Positions 36,350 to 44,804 are shown, counted from the first letter of the stretch. The stretch is DNA of 64,000 bases from JARRQB01 sp965368585 (GCA_965368585.1 CBDUNM010000002.1:37321-101320), one strand, 5' to 3'. The notes: a model not told the origin generated them from the letters alone. A program made the numbers and translations.

Positions 36350-37009
36350 ATGTCGACGCACTTGAAGCATCTGATTGTCGACCCGCTCGTCGATAATAAC
36401 CCAATCACCCTGCAGATACTCGGTATCTGTTCTGCGCTGGCGGTGACGACCAAACTGGCGCCGTCCATTATCATGTCGATCGCCTTGACGTCGGTGTTAA
36501 TCGGATCCAACGTGATCATCAGTATGATCCGTCACCACATGCCGACCAATATCAGAATCATCATCCAGATGACGATTATCGCCTCGCTGGTGATCGTGGT
36601 GGATCAGCTACTCAAGGCATTTGCCTACGAATTGAGCAAACAGTTGTCGGTGTTCGTAGGCTTGATCATCACCAACTGCATCGTACTCGGCCGGGCGGAG
36701 GCCTTCGCTACGAAAAACCCGCCTTGGCCGAGCTTCCTGGACGGCCTCGGGCACGGTCTTGGCTACAGCGCGATCCTCCTTTCGGTTGCGACGGTACGTG
36801 AACTGTTGGGTTCGGGCACGCTGCTCGGATACGAGGTGCTGCCCCTGACCAACGCCGGCGGCTGGTATCACCCGAACGGGATGATGCTCCTGGCACCGGG
36901 TGCCTTTATCATCATAGGGCTGATGATCTGGGGTATTCGCACCTGGCGCCCGAAACAGAAAGAGGCCCCGGACTTCCAGATCGACGACGGCCACGCGGAG
37001 CACGGCTAA
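36350..37009 (+). CDS. nqrD: Na+-translocating NADH:quinone reductase subunit D
   Basis: A 219-residue integral membrane subunit with six hydrophobic segments. With NqrE it forms the inverted pair that holds an intramembrane Fe-S centre. The N-terminal NPITLQILGICSALAVTT and the segment ITNCIVLGRAEAFA, containing the conserved Cys, are diagnostic. The stop overlaps the nqrE start by one base. Confidence 0.96.
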   Translation: MSTHLKHLIVDPLVDNNPITLQILGICSALAVTTKLAPSIIMSIALTSVLIGSNVIISMIRHHMPTNIRIIIQMTIIASLVIVVDQLLKAFAYELSKQLSVFVGLIITNCIVLGRAEAFATKNPPWPSFLDGLGHGLGYSAILLSVATVRELLGSGTLLGYEVLPLTNAGGWYHPNGMMLLAPGAFIIIGLMIWGIRTWRPKQKEAPDFQIDDGHAEHG

Positions 37010-37617
37010 TGGAACACTATCTGAGCCTGTTGGTCCGCGCGGTATTCGTCGAAAACCTCGCGCTGACCTTCTTTCTTGGGATGTGTACCTTCCTGGCGAT
37101 CTCAAAACAGATCGAAACCGCGTTCGGCTTGGGCGTTGCCGTGATCGTGATACAGACGATAACCGTGCCGGTCAACAACCTGATCAAGACGGTGTTGTTG
37201 GATGACGGCGCCTTGGCCTGGGTGGGACTGGAGGAAGTCGATCTTTCCTTCATCGGTCTGATCGTTTACATCGGCACCATCGCCGCGATGGTGCAGATTC
37301 TGGAAATGATTCTGGACCGATATTTCCCTGCGCTGTACCAGGCACTGGGTATCTTCCTGCCCTTGATCACCGTGAACTGCGCCATACTCGGCGGGTCGTT
37401 GTTTATGGTCGAACGCAGCTACGACTTTGCCGAAAGCCTGGTGTACGGCGTCGGCAGCGGCTTGGGCTGGGCGCTGGCGATCGTGGCGTTGGCGGGTGTC
37501 CGTGAAAAGCTCAAGTACTCCGACATCCCGGCCGGTCTGCGCGGCTTGGGTATCGCCTTCATCGCCACCGGTCTGATGGCGTTGGCGTTCATGTCGTTTT
37601 CCGGTGTTCAGCTGTAG
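37009..37617 (+). CDS. nqrE: Na+-translocating NADH:quinone reductase subunit E
   Basis: A 202-residue membrane subunit, pseudo-symmetric partner of NqrD. ALTFFLGMCTFLAISK carries one conserved cysteine, and LITVNCAILGGSLFM carries the other; both sit at the intramembrane iron-sulfur site. Length is normal for the family. It starts on the last base of the nqrD stop and is followed 8 bp later by nqrF. Confidence 0.97.
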   Translation: MEHYLSLLVRAVFVENLALTFFLGMCTFLAISKQIETAFGLGVAVIVIQTITVPVNNLIKTVLLDDGALAWVGLEEVDLSFIGLIVYIGTIAAMVQILEMILDRYFPALYQALGIFLPLITVNCAILGGSLFMVERSYDFAESLVYGVGSGLGWALAIVALAGVREKLKYSDIPAGLRGLGIAFIATGLMALAFMSFSGVQL

Positions 37618-37625
37618 GGGGCGCA

Positions 37626-38846
37626 ATGATTGAAGTGAGCCTTGGCGTGTTCGTCTTCACCCTGGTGGTGTTGGCGCTGGTCGGCGTGATTCTATTTGCC
37701 CGCAGTCATCTGGTTCCCAGCGGAACCGTCCGAATCACAGTGAATGGCGAACGTGAAATTGAATCGTCTGTCGGTCCCAAACTATTGGGCGCCCTGGCCT
37801 CCGATCGCCTGTTCATCTCGTCGGCTTGCGGCGGCAGTGGTACGTGCGGGCAGTGCAAAGTCAAAGTGTTGGACGGTGGGGGAGAGTTGTTGCCGACCGA
37901 GGCGTCCCACATCAATCGTCGCGAGGCGGAAGCGGGCTATCGCCTGGCCTGTCAGGTGGGCGTCAAACAGCCGATGCAGGTGGAAGTGCCGCGCGAGATT
38001 TTCGGCGTTAAGAAACTCGCGTGCGCGGTGCGATCGAATGAAAGCGTATCCACCTATATCAAAGAACTGATATTGGAGTTGCCGGAAGGTGAAAACGTGC
38101 AGTTTCGCGCCGGCGGCTACATCCAGATTGAATGCCCGCCACACAAGGTGTCGTTCAAGGATTTTGATATTCCTTCCAAGTTTCGGAAGGACTGGGATCG
38201 ATTTGATCTTTGGCGCCTCGAATCCGTGGTGGGAGAACCCGTCGTGCGCGCCTACTCGATGGCAAACTATCCGGGCGAGCAGGGCATTATCATGCTGAAC
38301 GTACGCATCGCCACACCACCGCCCGAACTGCCGGATGTGCCGCCCGGTATCATGTCGTCGTATATCTTCGGCCTGAAGCCGGGGGACAGGGTGACTATAT
38401 CGGGGCCATTCGGTGAGTTCTTTGCCAAAGATACCGATGCCGAGATGATCTTCGTCGGTGGCGGCGCGGGTATGGCCCCCATGCGGTCACAAATCTTCGA
38501 TCAACTGAAGCGGCTGCACAGCAAACGCACGATCTCGTACTGGTATGGCGCGCGCAGCAAGCGCGAAATCTTCTATCAGGAGGATTTCGATAAACTGAGC
38601 GCCGAAGCCGACAATTTCGAATGGCATGTCGCCCTCTCGGATCCGCTGCCCGATGACGATTGGGACGGCTATCGGGGATTCATCCACAACGTGCTCAAAG
38701 AAAACTATCTGAAGAATCACCCTGCGCCGGAGGACTGTGAATACTATATGTGCGGACCACCGGTGATGAGTTCCGCAGTGATTACCATGCTTGAAGATAT
38801 GGGTGTAGAAAAAGACAACATTCTGTTGGATGATTTCGGTGGTTGA
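37626..38846 (+). CDS. nqrF: Na+-translocating NADH:quinone reductase subunit F
   Basis: A 406-residue NADH-oxidising subunit. One N-terminal transmembrane helix is followed by a [2Fe-2S] ferredoxin domain (CGGSGTCGQCKVKV plus a distal Cys in RLACQVG). The FAD/NAD reductase domain carries RAYSMANYPGE, FVGGGAGMAPMRSQI and the C-terminal YYMCGPPVMSSAV. It ends in the family tail NILLDDFGG. This is the entry point for electrons in Na+-NQR. Confidence 0.97.
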   Translation: MIEVSLGVFVFTLVVLALVGVILFARSHLVPSGTVRITVNGEREIESSVGPKLLGALASDRLFISSACGGSGTCGQCKVKVLDGGGELLPTEASHINRREAEAGYRLACQVGVKQPMQVEVPREIFGVKKLACAVRSNESVSTYIKELILELPEGENVQFRAGGYIQIECPPHKVSFKDFDIPSKFRKDWDRFDLWRLESVVGEPVVRAYSMANYPGEQGIIMLNVRIATPPPELPDVPPGIMSSYIFGLKPGDRVTISGPFGEFFAKDTDAEMIFVGGGAGMAPMRSQIFDQLKRLHSKRTISYWYGARSKREIFYQEDFDKLSAEADNFEWHVALSDPLPDDDWDGYRGFIHNVLKENYLKNHPAPEDCEYYMCGPPVMSSAVITMLEDMGVEKDNILLDDFGG

Positions 38847-38924
38847 CCGAGCCGGCCTGTGCGAACGGCGTGCCCTGGACCCCGCCCGGTCGTTTTCCCG
38901 GCTACTGACCCAGGAACTCACGGC

Positions 38925-39113
38925 GTGATTGAGTGGCTATTATCCTTTGTGGCGCTGTTGCTCGCGGTCGCCGGAATGGCGATCGGTGTGTTGCAGGGCC
39001 GTAAGGCGATCAGCGGCAGTTGCGGGGGTTTAAATCGCATCCCCGGCGTCGAGTCGGATTGCGGCGGTTCGTGCCGCACGACCTGTAAGCGGCGACTGTC
39101 CGTACGTCGATAG
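38925..39113 (+). CDS. nqrM: Na+-NQR maturation protein NqrM (DUF539)
   Basis: A 62-residue protein with one N-terminal transmembrane helix and a cysteine-rich tail (ISGSCGGLN, then DCGGSCRTTC). NqrM is needed to deliver iron for the NqrDE centre. The frame is open upstream, but the GTG at 38925 has AGGA nearby and gives the expected length and topology. Its place right after nqrF is standard. Confidence 0.9.
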   Translation: MIEWLLSFVALLLAVAGMAIGVLQGRKAISGSCGGLNRIPGVESDCGGSCRTTCKRRLSVRR

Positions 39114-39131
39114 TTTTTCGGAGAGTCAGTT

Positions 39132-39548
39132 ATGCAACCGACGATGACAGCCAAAGACTGCATGAATCGGAAAATCAATGCTGTAAGACCCGACGACGAT
39201 ATCCGGTCCGTGGTAAAGGTACTCGTCAACAATAACGTATCGGGAGTACCCGTGATCGACAACATCGGCAATCTGCTCGGCATGATCACCGAAAAGGATT
39301 GCATGGCGCTTGCCATCAGCGCCGGCTATTTCGGCGAGTGCGGCGGCCGGGTGAGCGATATCATGAGTACCAATGTCGTCACCGTCGATACGGACACGCC
39401 GTTAATGGAGATCGCCGAGCAATTTACCAACGCCACTTTTCGCCGCTTGCCGGTGCTGGAAAGCGGTCGTGTGGTAGGCGTGGTCAGTCGCAGGGACGTT
39501 TTGTGGCTATTCGAGCGGCATTGTCGGCCGGAATCGGATCGCGCTTAG
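39132..39548 (+). CDS. CBS-domain-pair protein
   Basis: A 138-residue stand-alone CBS pair (Bateman module). Repeat 1 includes VSGVPVIDNIGNLLGMITEKD; repeat 2 includes FRRLPVLESGRVVGVVSRRD. Such modules sense adenine nucleotides or S-adenosyl compounds and regulate partners. It lies 18 bp after nqrM, so it may be cotranscribed and could sense energy state, but no partner is shown by sequence. Confidence 0.88.
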   Translation: MQPTMTAKDCMNRKINAVRPDDDIRSVVKVLVNNNVSGVPVIDNIGNLLGMITEKDCMALAISAGYFGECGGRVSDIMSTNVVTVDTDTPLMEIAEQFTNATFRRLPVLESGRVVGVVSRRDVLWLFERHCRPESDRA

Positions 39549-39594
39549 GAGCGAGATATCAAAAGCGTTTGGGTATCTGCCGGCTCGAACAGTA

Positions 39595-40398
39595 TTACCG
39601 GTCCTTCCAGGCAGGGTGACGCCGTTCGATAAAGGCGTCTATGCCTTCGGCCGCATCCTCGGTCATCATGTTGCAAGCCATCTTTTCCGCCGCCAAGGCA
39701 TAGGCGTCCGAGAGGTCCATGTTGAGCTGCCGATAAAACATCGACTTGCCGATTTCGACCGGCACCCGGCTTTTGGCACAGATGCTGTCCGTTAGCCTTC
39801 GTACCGTGGCGTCGAGGTCCTCTTCCGCGACCGCGTCATTGATCAATCCCCACGCCACAGCCGTCGCGCTGTCGATGAACTCGCCGGTAAACGACATTTG
39901 AAAGGCGCGCTTGCGCGACAGGTTGCGCGACAAGGCCACCGACGGTGTCGAGCAGAACAAACCCAGGTTGACGCCGGACACGGCAAAGGCGGCGCTGTCG
40001 GCGGCGACGGCCAGATCGCAGGTCGCCACCAACTGACAACCCGCCGCCGTGGCTAGCCCCTGGACCCTGGCGATCACCGGCACCGGGAGTTCGATCAGGC
40101 TTTGCATCATGCGCCCACAATCGTCGAAGAGCTTGCGGTAATAGGCCTTGTTTGGATTGGCGCGCATCTGCTTAAGATCGTGCCCGGCGCAGAATGCGCG
40201 CCCGCGCGCGGCCAGCACCAGACAGCGAACGTCGGCGTCGGCCGCGACGCGGTCCAACTCGGCCTGCATGGCCGACAGCATCTCTTGCGACAGGGCATTG
40301 TATTGCTGCGGTCGATTGAGTGTCAGGGTGGTCACTCCGGCGCGGTCTTCGCGCAACAGAAGGGCCTCATCGTTTGACGGGACGCCTGGCATATTCAT
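39595..40398 (-). CDS. Enoyl-CoA hydratase/isomerase family protein (ECHDC3-like)
   Basis: A 267-residue crotonase-fold protein. The first oxyanion-hole region is RAFCAGHDLKQM, and the second is VQGLATAAGCQLVATCDLAVA. The usual catalytic Glu of hydratases after the second oxyanion strand is not apparent (VNLGLFCSTPSVALSRNL), which matches ECHDC3-type members. A true enoyl-CoA hydratase activity is therefore unproven. It is a single gene, convergent with the CBS gene. Confidence 0.85.
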   Translation of the reverse strand: MNMPGVPSNDEALLLREDRAGVTTLTLNRPQQYNALSQEMLSAMQAELDRVAADADVRCLVLAARGRAFCAGHDLKQMRANPNKAYYRKLFDDCGRMMQSLIELPVPVIARVQGLATAAGCQLVATCDLAVAADSAAFAVSGVNLGLFCSTPSVALSRNLSRKRAFQMSFTGEFIDSATAVAWGLINDAVAEEDLDATVRRLTDSICAKSRVPVEIGKSMFYRQLNMDLSDAYALAAEKMACNMMTEDAAEGIDAFIERRHPAWKDR

Positions 40399-40715
40399 TA
40401 GCTCGTTGTCGACATTATCGATGTAGTATAGGGCTCATCAGAATACGTGATACGCGCAAAAAGCATCAACCTCGGCGCATTCCTTCGTCAGGATGAAAAT
40501 CCAGGCAATTTCGGCATTAAAGGTAGCGGGCAGCAAGCAGCAAGGCATCTTCGCGAATTCCACGTTGCGAGAGGTTTCGTTGATCTCCGTGCGACAGCAG
40601 CAGCCTGCAAGTAGGCGCTCGAACGCCTCCGCTTGTTAGTGAATTACTCAGCGCGCACGACGAGGCGCGATGCCAATCGCCGACTGCGCGGAAACAAACC
40701 ACTAAGCGAGTCGTT
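40399..40715. other. Intergenic, no gene seen
   Basis: A 317-bp spacer between the crotonase start and the carboxylesterase stop, both on the minus strand. Frames are short with no family resemblance. It probably holds the crotonase promoter. Confidence 0.55.
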
Positions 40716-41393
40716 TCACGAATCCTGCGCTGCCGTTTCGAACACACCACGGAACCAGGCGGAAATGGCTTCGATCTCTTCCATGCACACGGCATGCTCC
40801 ATCGGGTAGGTGGCGTATTCCGCCCGATAACCCAACTCCTTCAGGCGCTCATAGCCCGCCCGCCCGAGCCGTTCCGGCACAACGGGGTCCCGGGTACCGT
40901 GGCCGACAAAGATCGGCAAACCTTTATTCACGGCGTGCAGCTGGATGAGATCGCCAGTGGCGAAATAGGTCGACAATGCCACGATCCCGGCCAGGCGTTT
41001 CGGGTAGGTCAGCGCCGCCTGCAGCGCCACCGCGCCGCCTTGCGAAAACCCCGCCACGACCACGCGCCGGCTGTCGATGCCGCGGTCGATCTCGCGGTCC
41101 ACGAGCGCTCGAACGGCGTCCGCGGAGACCATCAGCTGATCGATATCCACTCGACGGTCGATATCGATATCGAGGATGTCGTACCAGGCCGGCATCACCA
41201 TGCCGCCATTGACCGTCACCGGGATGGCAGGGGCATGCGGAAACACGAAGCGGACGGCGGCCGTGTCGGGAAGACGCAGTTGCGGTACGATGGGCTCGAA
41301 GTCGTGACCATCGGCGCCCAGGCCATGCAGCCAGATGACGGCTGCATTCGCCTGCGACGTGGGTTCAATTTCAACGCCGGGAAGACAGGGCAT
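40716..41393 (-). CDS. Carboxylesterase / acyl-protein-thioesterase-like hydrolase
   Basis: A 225-residue alpha/beta-hydrolase of the phospholipase/carboxylesterase family. The oxyanion region is VIWLHGLGADGHDF, the nucleophile elbow is GFSQGG, the acid lies in HGTRDPVVP, and the C-terminal histidine is in YPMEHAVC. It has no signal peptide, so it is cytoplasmic. Length fits the family. Substrates are usually short-chain esters; nothing here narrows this further. Confidence 0.9.
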   Translation of the reverse strand: MPCLPGVEIEPTSQANAAVIWLHGLGADGHDFEPIVPQLRLPDTAAVRFVFPHAPAIPVTVNGGMVMPAWYDILDIDIDRRVDIDQLMVSADAVRALVDREIDRGIDSRRVVVAGFSQGGAVALQAALTYPKRLAGIVALSTYFATGDLIQLHAVNKGLPIFVGHGTRDPVVPERLGRAGYERLKELGYRAEYATYPMEHAVCMEEIEAISAWFRGVFETAAQDS

Positions 41394-41469
41394 ACTTGCC
41401 TCGGGTGCTGATTGCGGGTTCGAATACGTTCATTATATGCGTTTTCCCGGCAGTGGCTTGCAATAGACC

Positions 41470-42273
41470 ATGGTCGAAGAAGAGGATAGTCGCAGGCGCG
41501 TCGCCGCGGTAACCGGCGCCAACGGAGCCATCGGCGCGGCCATCGCCGCGCAAATCGCCGCAGTCCCGGGCCACGAAGTCGTGCTCGTGTGTCGGAACGC
41601 GGCCAAGGCGAGCGCGTGCGCGGAGCGCATTTCGCAAATCACCGGTAATCCGCATGTTCGCTACGAGCTTGCCGACCTGTCGCGGCGCCATTCGATTCAG
41701 GCACTGGCGCGACGCTGGCCAGGGCCGCTCGACGTGCTGGTCAACAACGCAGCAGTAACGCCGCGCGATCTGACGCATACTCCCGAGGGAATCGAACTGC
41801 AGTTCGCGACGAATGTCCTGGGATACTTCTGGATGATCGAAGCTCTTAGCGAACGGCTTGGACAAAATTCCGCCGCGCGCATCGTCAACGTGGCCAGCTA
41901 CTGGGCAGGTGGCCTCGATCTGCACGATCTCGAGTTCAAAAAGAGACGCTACCACAACGACGCCGCGTATCGGCAATCCAAACAGGCCGACCGGCTGTTG
42001 ACCGTGGCCTTCGCCAAACGGCTGCAGCCGCAGGGTATCAAGGTCAATGCGTGTCACCCCGGCGACGTCAATTCCACGCTAAGCAACAATCTCGGTTTCG
42101 GTGGCCACCAGTCGCCCGACGAAGGGGCAAAAACACCGGTCTGGTTGGCAAGCAGCGAGGCAGGTGGTCAGTACACCGGCAAATACTTCGAACGGCAACG
42201 CGCGGTTGATTGTCCTTTTTCCCGGGACGCAGGAACGATCGAGGCGTTGTTTACGGCGTGTCAATCCTACTAA
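41470..42273 (+). CDS. Short-chain dehydrogenase/reductase
   Basis: A 267-residue SDR. The cofactor motif TGANGAIG is followed by an Arg (LVCRNAAK) that favours NADP(H). NNAA, the serine-containing strand IVNVASYWAGG, and the catalytic pair in YRQSKQADR (Tyr-x3-Lys) are present, and the PG-type motif appears as CHPGDVNS. The pattern resembles retinol-dehydrogenase-like SDRs. It is divergent from the carboxylesterase, 76 bp away. Confidence 0.88.
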   Translation: MVEEEDSRRRVAAVTGANGAIGAAIAAQIAAVPGHEVVLVCRNAAKASACAERISQITGNPHVRYELADLSRRHSIQALARRWPGPLDVLVNNAAVTPRDLTHTPEGIELQFATNVLGYFWMIEALSERLGQNSAARIVNVASYWAGGLDLHDLEFKKRRYHNDAAYRQSKQADRLLTVAFAKRLQPQGIKVNACHPGDVNSTLSNNLGFGGHQSPDEGAKTPVWLASSEAGGQYTGKYFERQRAVDCPFSRDAGTIEALFTACQSY

Positions 42274-42500
42274 TCGAGTCGTGCGTGCGTTGTGTGTCAG
42301 CGACTATTCATCACAAACAAGGGACGGAGGGGCCGATCGAAACGCGCATATTCTGGACGAGCGGGGTTTGGCGCTTAAAAGCCAGTGGCTGGAAAGACGA
42401 TTATTTAACATAATGCTGGTGGTGCGCACTCGATCCTGGGTTGGCAATGATTTTAAGTGGCGCACTCTGTAGCGGCGTCGCGCAATCGGAGCAGACGGGG

Positions 42501-42899
42501 AAAGCCCGTTACCAGGGGAAGGACTTGACGGAAGTACGCAGTGCGCAAAGGAAACTCGTGTCGGCCACCGTAGGGCTGGAACACCACGAGCCAACCTCAC
42601 TGCGGGGAAGAGCCAAGCGGGCAAAGGCCTGCAAAGACCATCGTTTTCAGGACCTTTATCGGCATCCAGGATGCCAACCGATTGTTGGCCTGCTGTGAGG
42701 ATCTGGACAAAAGATCAGCCAGCGGAGTCGACGGGGTAACGGCGACGGCGTATGAGCAGGAGCTCGTCGCCGATATCCTGGATCCGGCCGAGCGACTGAA
42801 GACGAAGCGGTACCGGGCGAAACTCGTCCGGCGCTGTCATATCCCCGAGGACAACGGCGTGCGAGCGGCCGCTGGGGATACCGGCTATGGAAGACAATA
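42501..42899 (+). pseudogene. Group II intron reverse-transcriptase N-terminal fragment
   Basis: Two overlapping frames together read like the start of an LtrA-type intron maturase/RT: KACKDHRFQDLY in one, then LLACCEDLDKRSASGVDGVT and RLKTKRYRAKLVRRCHIP in another, with the LGIPAMEDN-like motif in a third. At least two frameshifts are therefore needed, and the catalytic YADD part is absent. This is a decayed, truncated intron-encoded protein. Confidence 0.7.
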
Positions 42900-42925
42900 G
42901 TCACACATCGTGCTGATACCAGTCC

Positions 42926-43204
42926 ATGAACCCGATTTCATGGAATGCTGAGAAAAACGCTCTGCTGAAAGCCGGGCGAGGCGTTTCGTTCGAGGATGTG
43001 GTTTTCCATATCGTGGCCGGCGATATCCTCGATACCGTGGATCACCCCAATCAAGAGCGCTATCCAGGGCAGCAGATTCATGTCATCGCCATCGAGGAAC
43101 ATGTCTCTGTGGTTCCGTTCGTGGAGTCCGAAGAAGAAGTTTTCCTGGAAACGATCATTCCCAGTCGAAAGGCAACGAAGAGTTATTGGGGTGAAGGAAC
43201 ATGA
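42926..43204 (+). CDS. BrnT-family toxin
   Basis: A 92-residue protein matching the BrnT ribonuclease-toxin family, as seen in WNAEKNALLKAGRGVSFEDV, then HPNQERYPGQQ, VVPFVE and the C-terminal TIIPSRKATKSY. BrnT toxins cleave RNA and are neutralised by the adjacent antitoxin. The stop overlaps the antitoxin ATG by four bases. The module lies among mobile-DNA remnants, 27 bp after the RT fragment. Confidence 0.85.
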   Translation: MNPISWNAEKNALLKAGRGVSFEDVVFHIVAGDILDTVDHPNQERYPGQQIHVIAIEEHVSVVPFVESEEEVFLETIIPSRKATKSYWGEGT

Positions 43205-43476
43205 GCAAACTACCGAACGAAGAGCGCGAGATTCTGGAGGCGTTTGAAAAGGGCAAGCTCAAGCGGTCTAAAAAAGCAGTGAATACGCAGAAGCGGCACC
43301 AAGAGTACGCGGACGCCATGTTCAACAAAGATGCTCGAATCAACATCAGGCTTTCGTCAAAGGACTTGCGTGGATTGCAGAAGCGTGCCCTGGCAGAAGG
43401 TATCCCTTACCAAACTCTGATTGCCAGCATTCTGCATAAGTACGTCGAGGGTCGGCTGAGTGAGAGCAACGGCTAA
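43201..43476 (+). CDS. BrnA/CopG-like antitoxin
   Basis: A 91-residue partner of the BrnT-like toxin. The charged N-terminal half is followed by a ribbon-helix-helix DNA-binding C-terminus (INIRLSSKDLRGLQKRALAE, then PYQTLIASILHKYV). Such antitoxins bind the toxin and repress the operon. The order is toxin first, as in brnTA. The stop codon abuts an inverted intron-end-like structure. Confidence 0.85.
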   Translation: MSKLPNEEREILEAFEKGKLKRSKKAVNTQKRHQEYADAMFNKDARINIRLSSKDLRGLQKRALAEGIPYQTLIASILHKYVEGRLSESNG

Positions 43477-43552
43477 TCGGGTAACCGGGGGGTCTTTAAC
43501 CCCCAGTCCCCTCACCACCCGGCATGCGGGTCCGCACCGGGTGTTCGACAAG
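43477..43552 (-). mobile_element. Group II intron 3'-end-like structure
   Basis: On the minus strand these bases form a hairpin with arms CACCCGG and CCGGGTG enclosing a smaller stem, then a second hairpin (GGGGG with CCCCC), ending in TTACCCGAT. This resembles the domain V/VI end of bacterial group II introns as I remember them. Its orientation is opposite to the RT fragment at 42501-42899, so they are not one copy. No RT frame precedes it. Confidence 0.4.
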
Positions 43553-43840
43553 CACGGTTGAATAGTGTTAACGAATCAAAGAAATCGTTGGCGGTTTATA
43601 CGTCTTTATCGTGGGAGAAACCTTGAAGAAATTCGACATGGATCAAGTCACCGAGGCTGACGGGCTGTATGCCAAGCAGCCCGCTAGAATCGACGAGAAT
43701 CACTTGCCGGTTCCCATTACATCCAAATCGCCGTTCCAAGGTCGCTGAGGTAATGTACGTCGCCCAAGTGTAGCGACCCGGCCGGCGCAGGGTCTTGCGC
43801 TCGTGCATGGCGGCGGTTAATATCCCGGCTTGCGTAGTGC
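43553..43840. other. Spacer before the tRNA-Val duplication, no supported gene
   Basis: A minus-strand frame of 99 codons (43596-43895) and a shorter plus-strand frame without ATG (ending in TGA near 43749) both cross this stretch. Neither matches a family I know, and the minus frame runs into the repeat. Left unassigned. Confidence 0.4.
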
Positions 43841-43927
43841 ATGGCCGAGCTGGAAACTGGCTACACGGATGTAGGCGTGCGCTAAACGCATGCATAGTCT
43901 AAGACCCTAGGCGCGTAGCTCAGTTGG
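43841..43927 (+). repeat. 87-bp perfect direct repeat, copy 1 (with tRNA-Val 5' fragment)
   Basis: Identical over 87 bases to 44000-44086, offset 159 bp. The last 19 bases (43909-43927) equal the 5' end of tRNA-Val up to the D-loop, after which the sequence diverges. This copy is therefore a truncated tRNA gene with its leader. Downstream, two small hairpins follow (stems GTCGC/GCGAC, and GCCAC/GTGGC then GTTTT). Confidence 0.95.
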
Positions 43928-43950
43928 GTGAGCGCCGGTCGCGAAGCGAC

Positions 43951-43975
43951 AAAAGGCCACTTGACGTGGCGTTTT
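43951..43975 (+). terminator. Terminator-like hairpin between the two repeat copies
   Basis: The stem GCCAC/GTGGC around loop TTGAC is flanked by AAAA and TTTT that can extend it. It follows the truncated tRNA fragment. The stem is short, so termination strength is doubtful. Confidence 0.4.
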
Positions 43976-43999
43976 GAGGAGGGAACGCGAGGCCCCAGG

Positions 44000-44086
44000 A
44001 TGGCCGAGCTGGAAACTGGCTACACGGATGTAGGCGTGCGCTAAACGCATGCATAGTCTAAGACCCTAGGCGCGTAGCTCAGTTGG
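44000..44086 (+). repeat. 87-bp perfect direct repeat, copy 2
   Basis: The second copy of the repeat at 43841-43927. It covers 68 bases upstream of the intact tRNA-Val plus the first 19 bases of the tRNA, so the tRNA promoter region is duplicated with it. Confidence 0.95.
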
Positions 44087-44144
44087 TTAGAGCATCACCT
44101 TGACATGGTGGGGGTCGGAAGTTCGAATCTTCTCGCGCCTACCA
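44068..44144 (+). tRNA. tRNA-Val (anticodon GAC)
   Basis: A 77-nt cloverleaf. The acceptor stem AGGCGCG pairs with CGCGCCT, the discriminator is A, and CCA is encoded. The D-arm is GCTC/GAGC, and the anticodon stem TCACC/GGTGG encloses loop TTGACAT, giving anticodon GAC (Val). The T-loop GTTCGAATC is present. A terminator hairpin follows within 15 bases. Confidence 0.95.
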
Positions 44145-44156
44145 AATAAAAACAGA

Positions 44157-44193
44157 GGGTTAGCCGCTTGGTACGGCTAACCCTTTTGTTTTT
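44157..44193 (+). terminator. Intrinsic terminator after tRNA-Val
   Basis: A 10-bp perfect stem GGGTTAGCCG / CGGCTAACCC with a 7-base loop, followed by TTTTGTTTTT. A clear rho-independent terminator for the tRNA transcript. Confidence 0.9.
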
Positions 44194-44376
44194 CGGCATT
44201 CAGATACCGTTTCAGGTGCCAAGACCATTTTCGGTTTTATAGGCCGCAAGGGCCAGCAATGCCGCATTAGATCCACGGTGTCTGTAACCAGATCAATTGT
44301 CTCGATGTGCTTCTCGCGCCGGGTCGGCAACGTGCATTGCTTGGGAGCCTGGACTGGACTGACGGCGCGCTCCCGG

Positions 44377-44804
44377 TCAGACAAAAAGGTTCACGTCCGC
44401 CGTCAGCGCCCGCCGCGGGAAGCTTGCGGCGCCGACCCGTTCCTCGATCTGCGGAATAAGTCCTCCTTGCGGTAGTCGAACAGGTCCACCGTCATCTGGC
44501 AGGCCACCAGCTTGACCTCCGCCGCGATGCACAGCTCGAGCAGTTCCTCGATCCGCGCGATGCCTTTCTTGTCCATCGTCTTGCGCATGATGTGGGTGGC
44601 CATGCTCTCGAAGGCGGGTAGCAGCGACATCACTGACGTTGGCACGGGCAGCTCGCGGCCTTTGAGCCAGGTCGGGCCTTCGGGCAGTTTCATCGGCATC
44701 GCCGGGTTACCGAGCGGCGTGACCTTCAGATCGAGGTCGTGCTTCGGCAGGTTCAGCCCGTGGAAAAGGATCTCGCCGGCCTGCAGTGGGTCGGTGCGGA
44801 TCAT
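44377..44804 (-). pseudogene. Truncated, frameshifted DsrE2-like (DsrE/F/H family) gene
   Basis: One frame (44403-44804) reads LKVTPLGNPAMPMKLPEGP, MATHIMRKTMDKKGIARIEE and KLVACQMTVDLFDYRKEDL, the middle of a DsrE2-type protein with its conserved Cys. After a frameshift near 44460 the adjacent frame supplies the proper end (EERVGAASF, ALTADVNLFV, stop at 44377-44379). The usual N-terminal strand and about 30 residues are missing upstream, where stops occur. DsrE2 proteins handle persulfide sulfur in sulfur oxidisers. This copy is probably not functional. Confidence 0.7.

Noticed and set aside
43596..43895. 99-codon minus-strand frame before the tRNA duplication
   Set aside because: It crosses into the 87-bp repeat and has no recognisable domain; evidence is too thin for a gene call.
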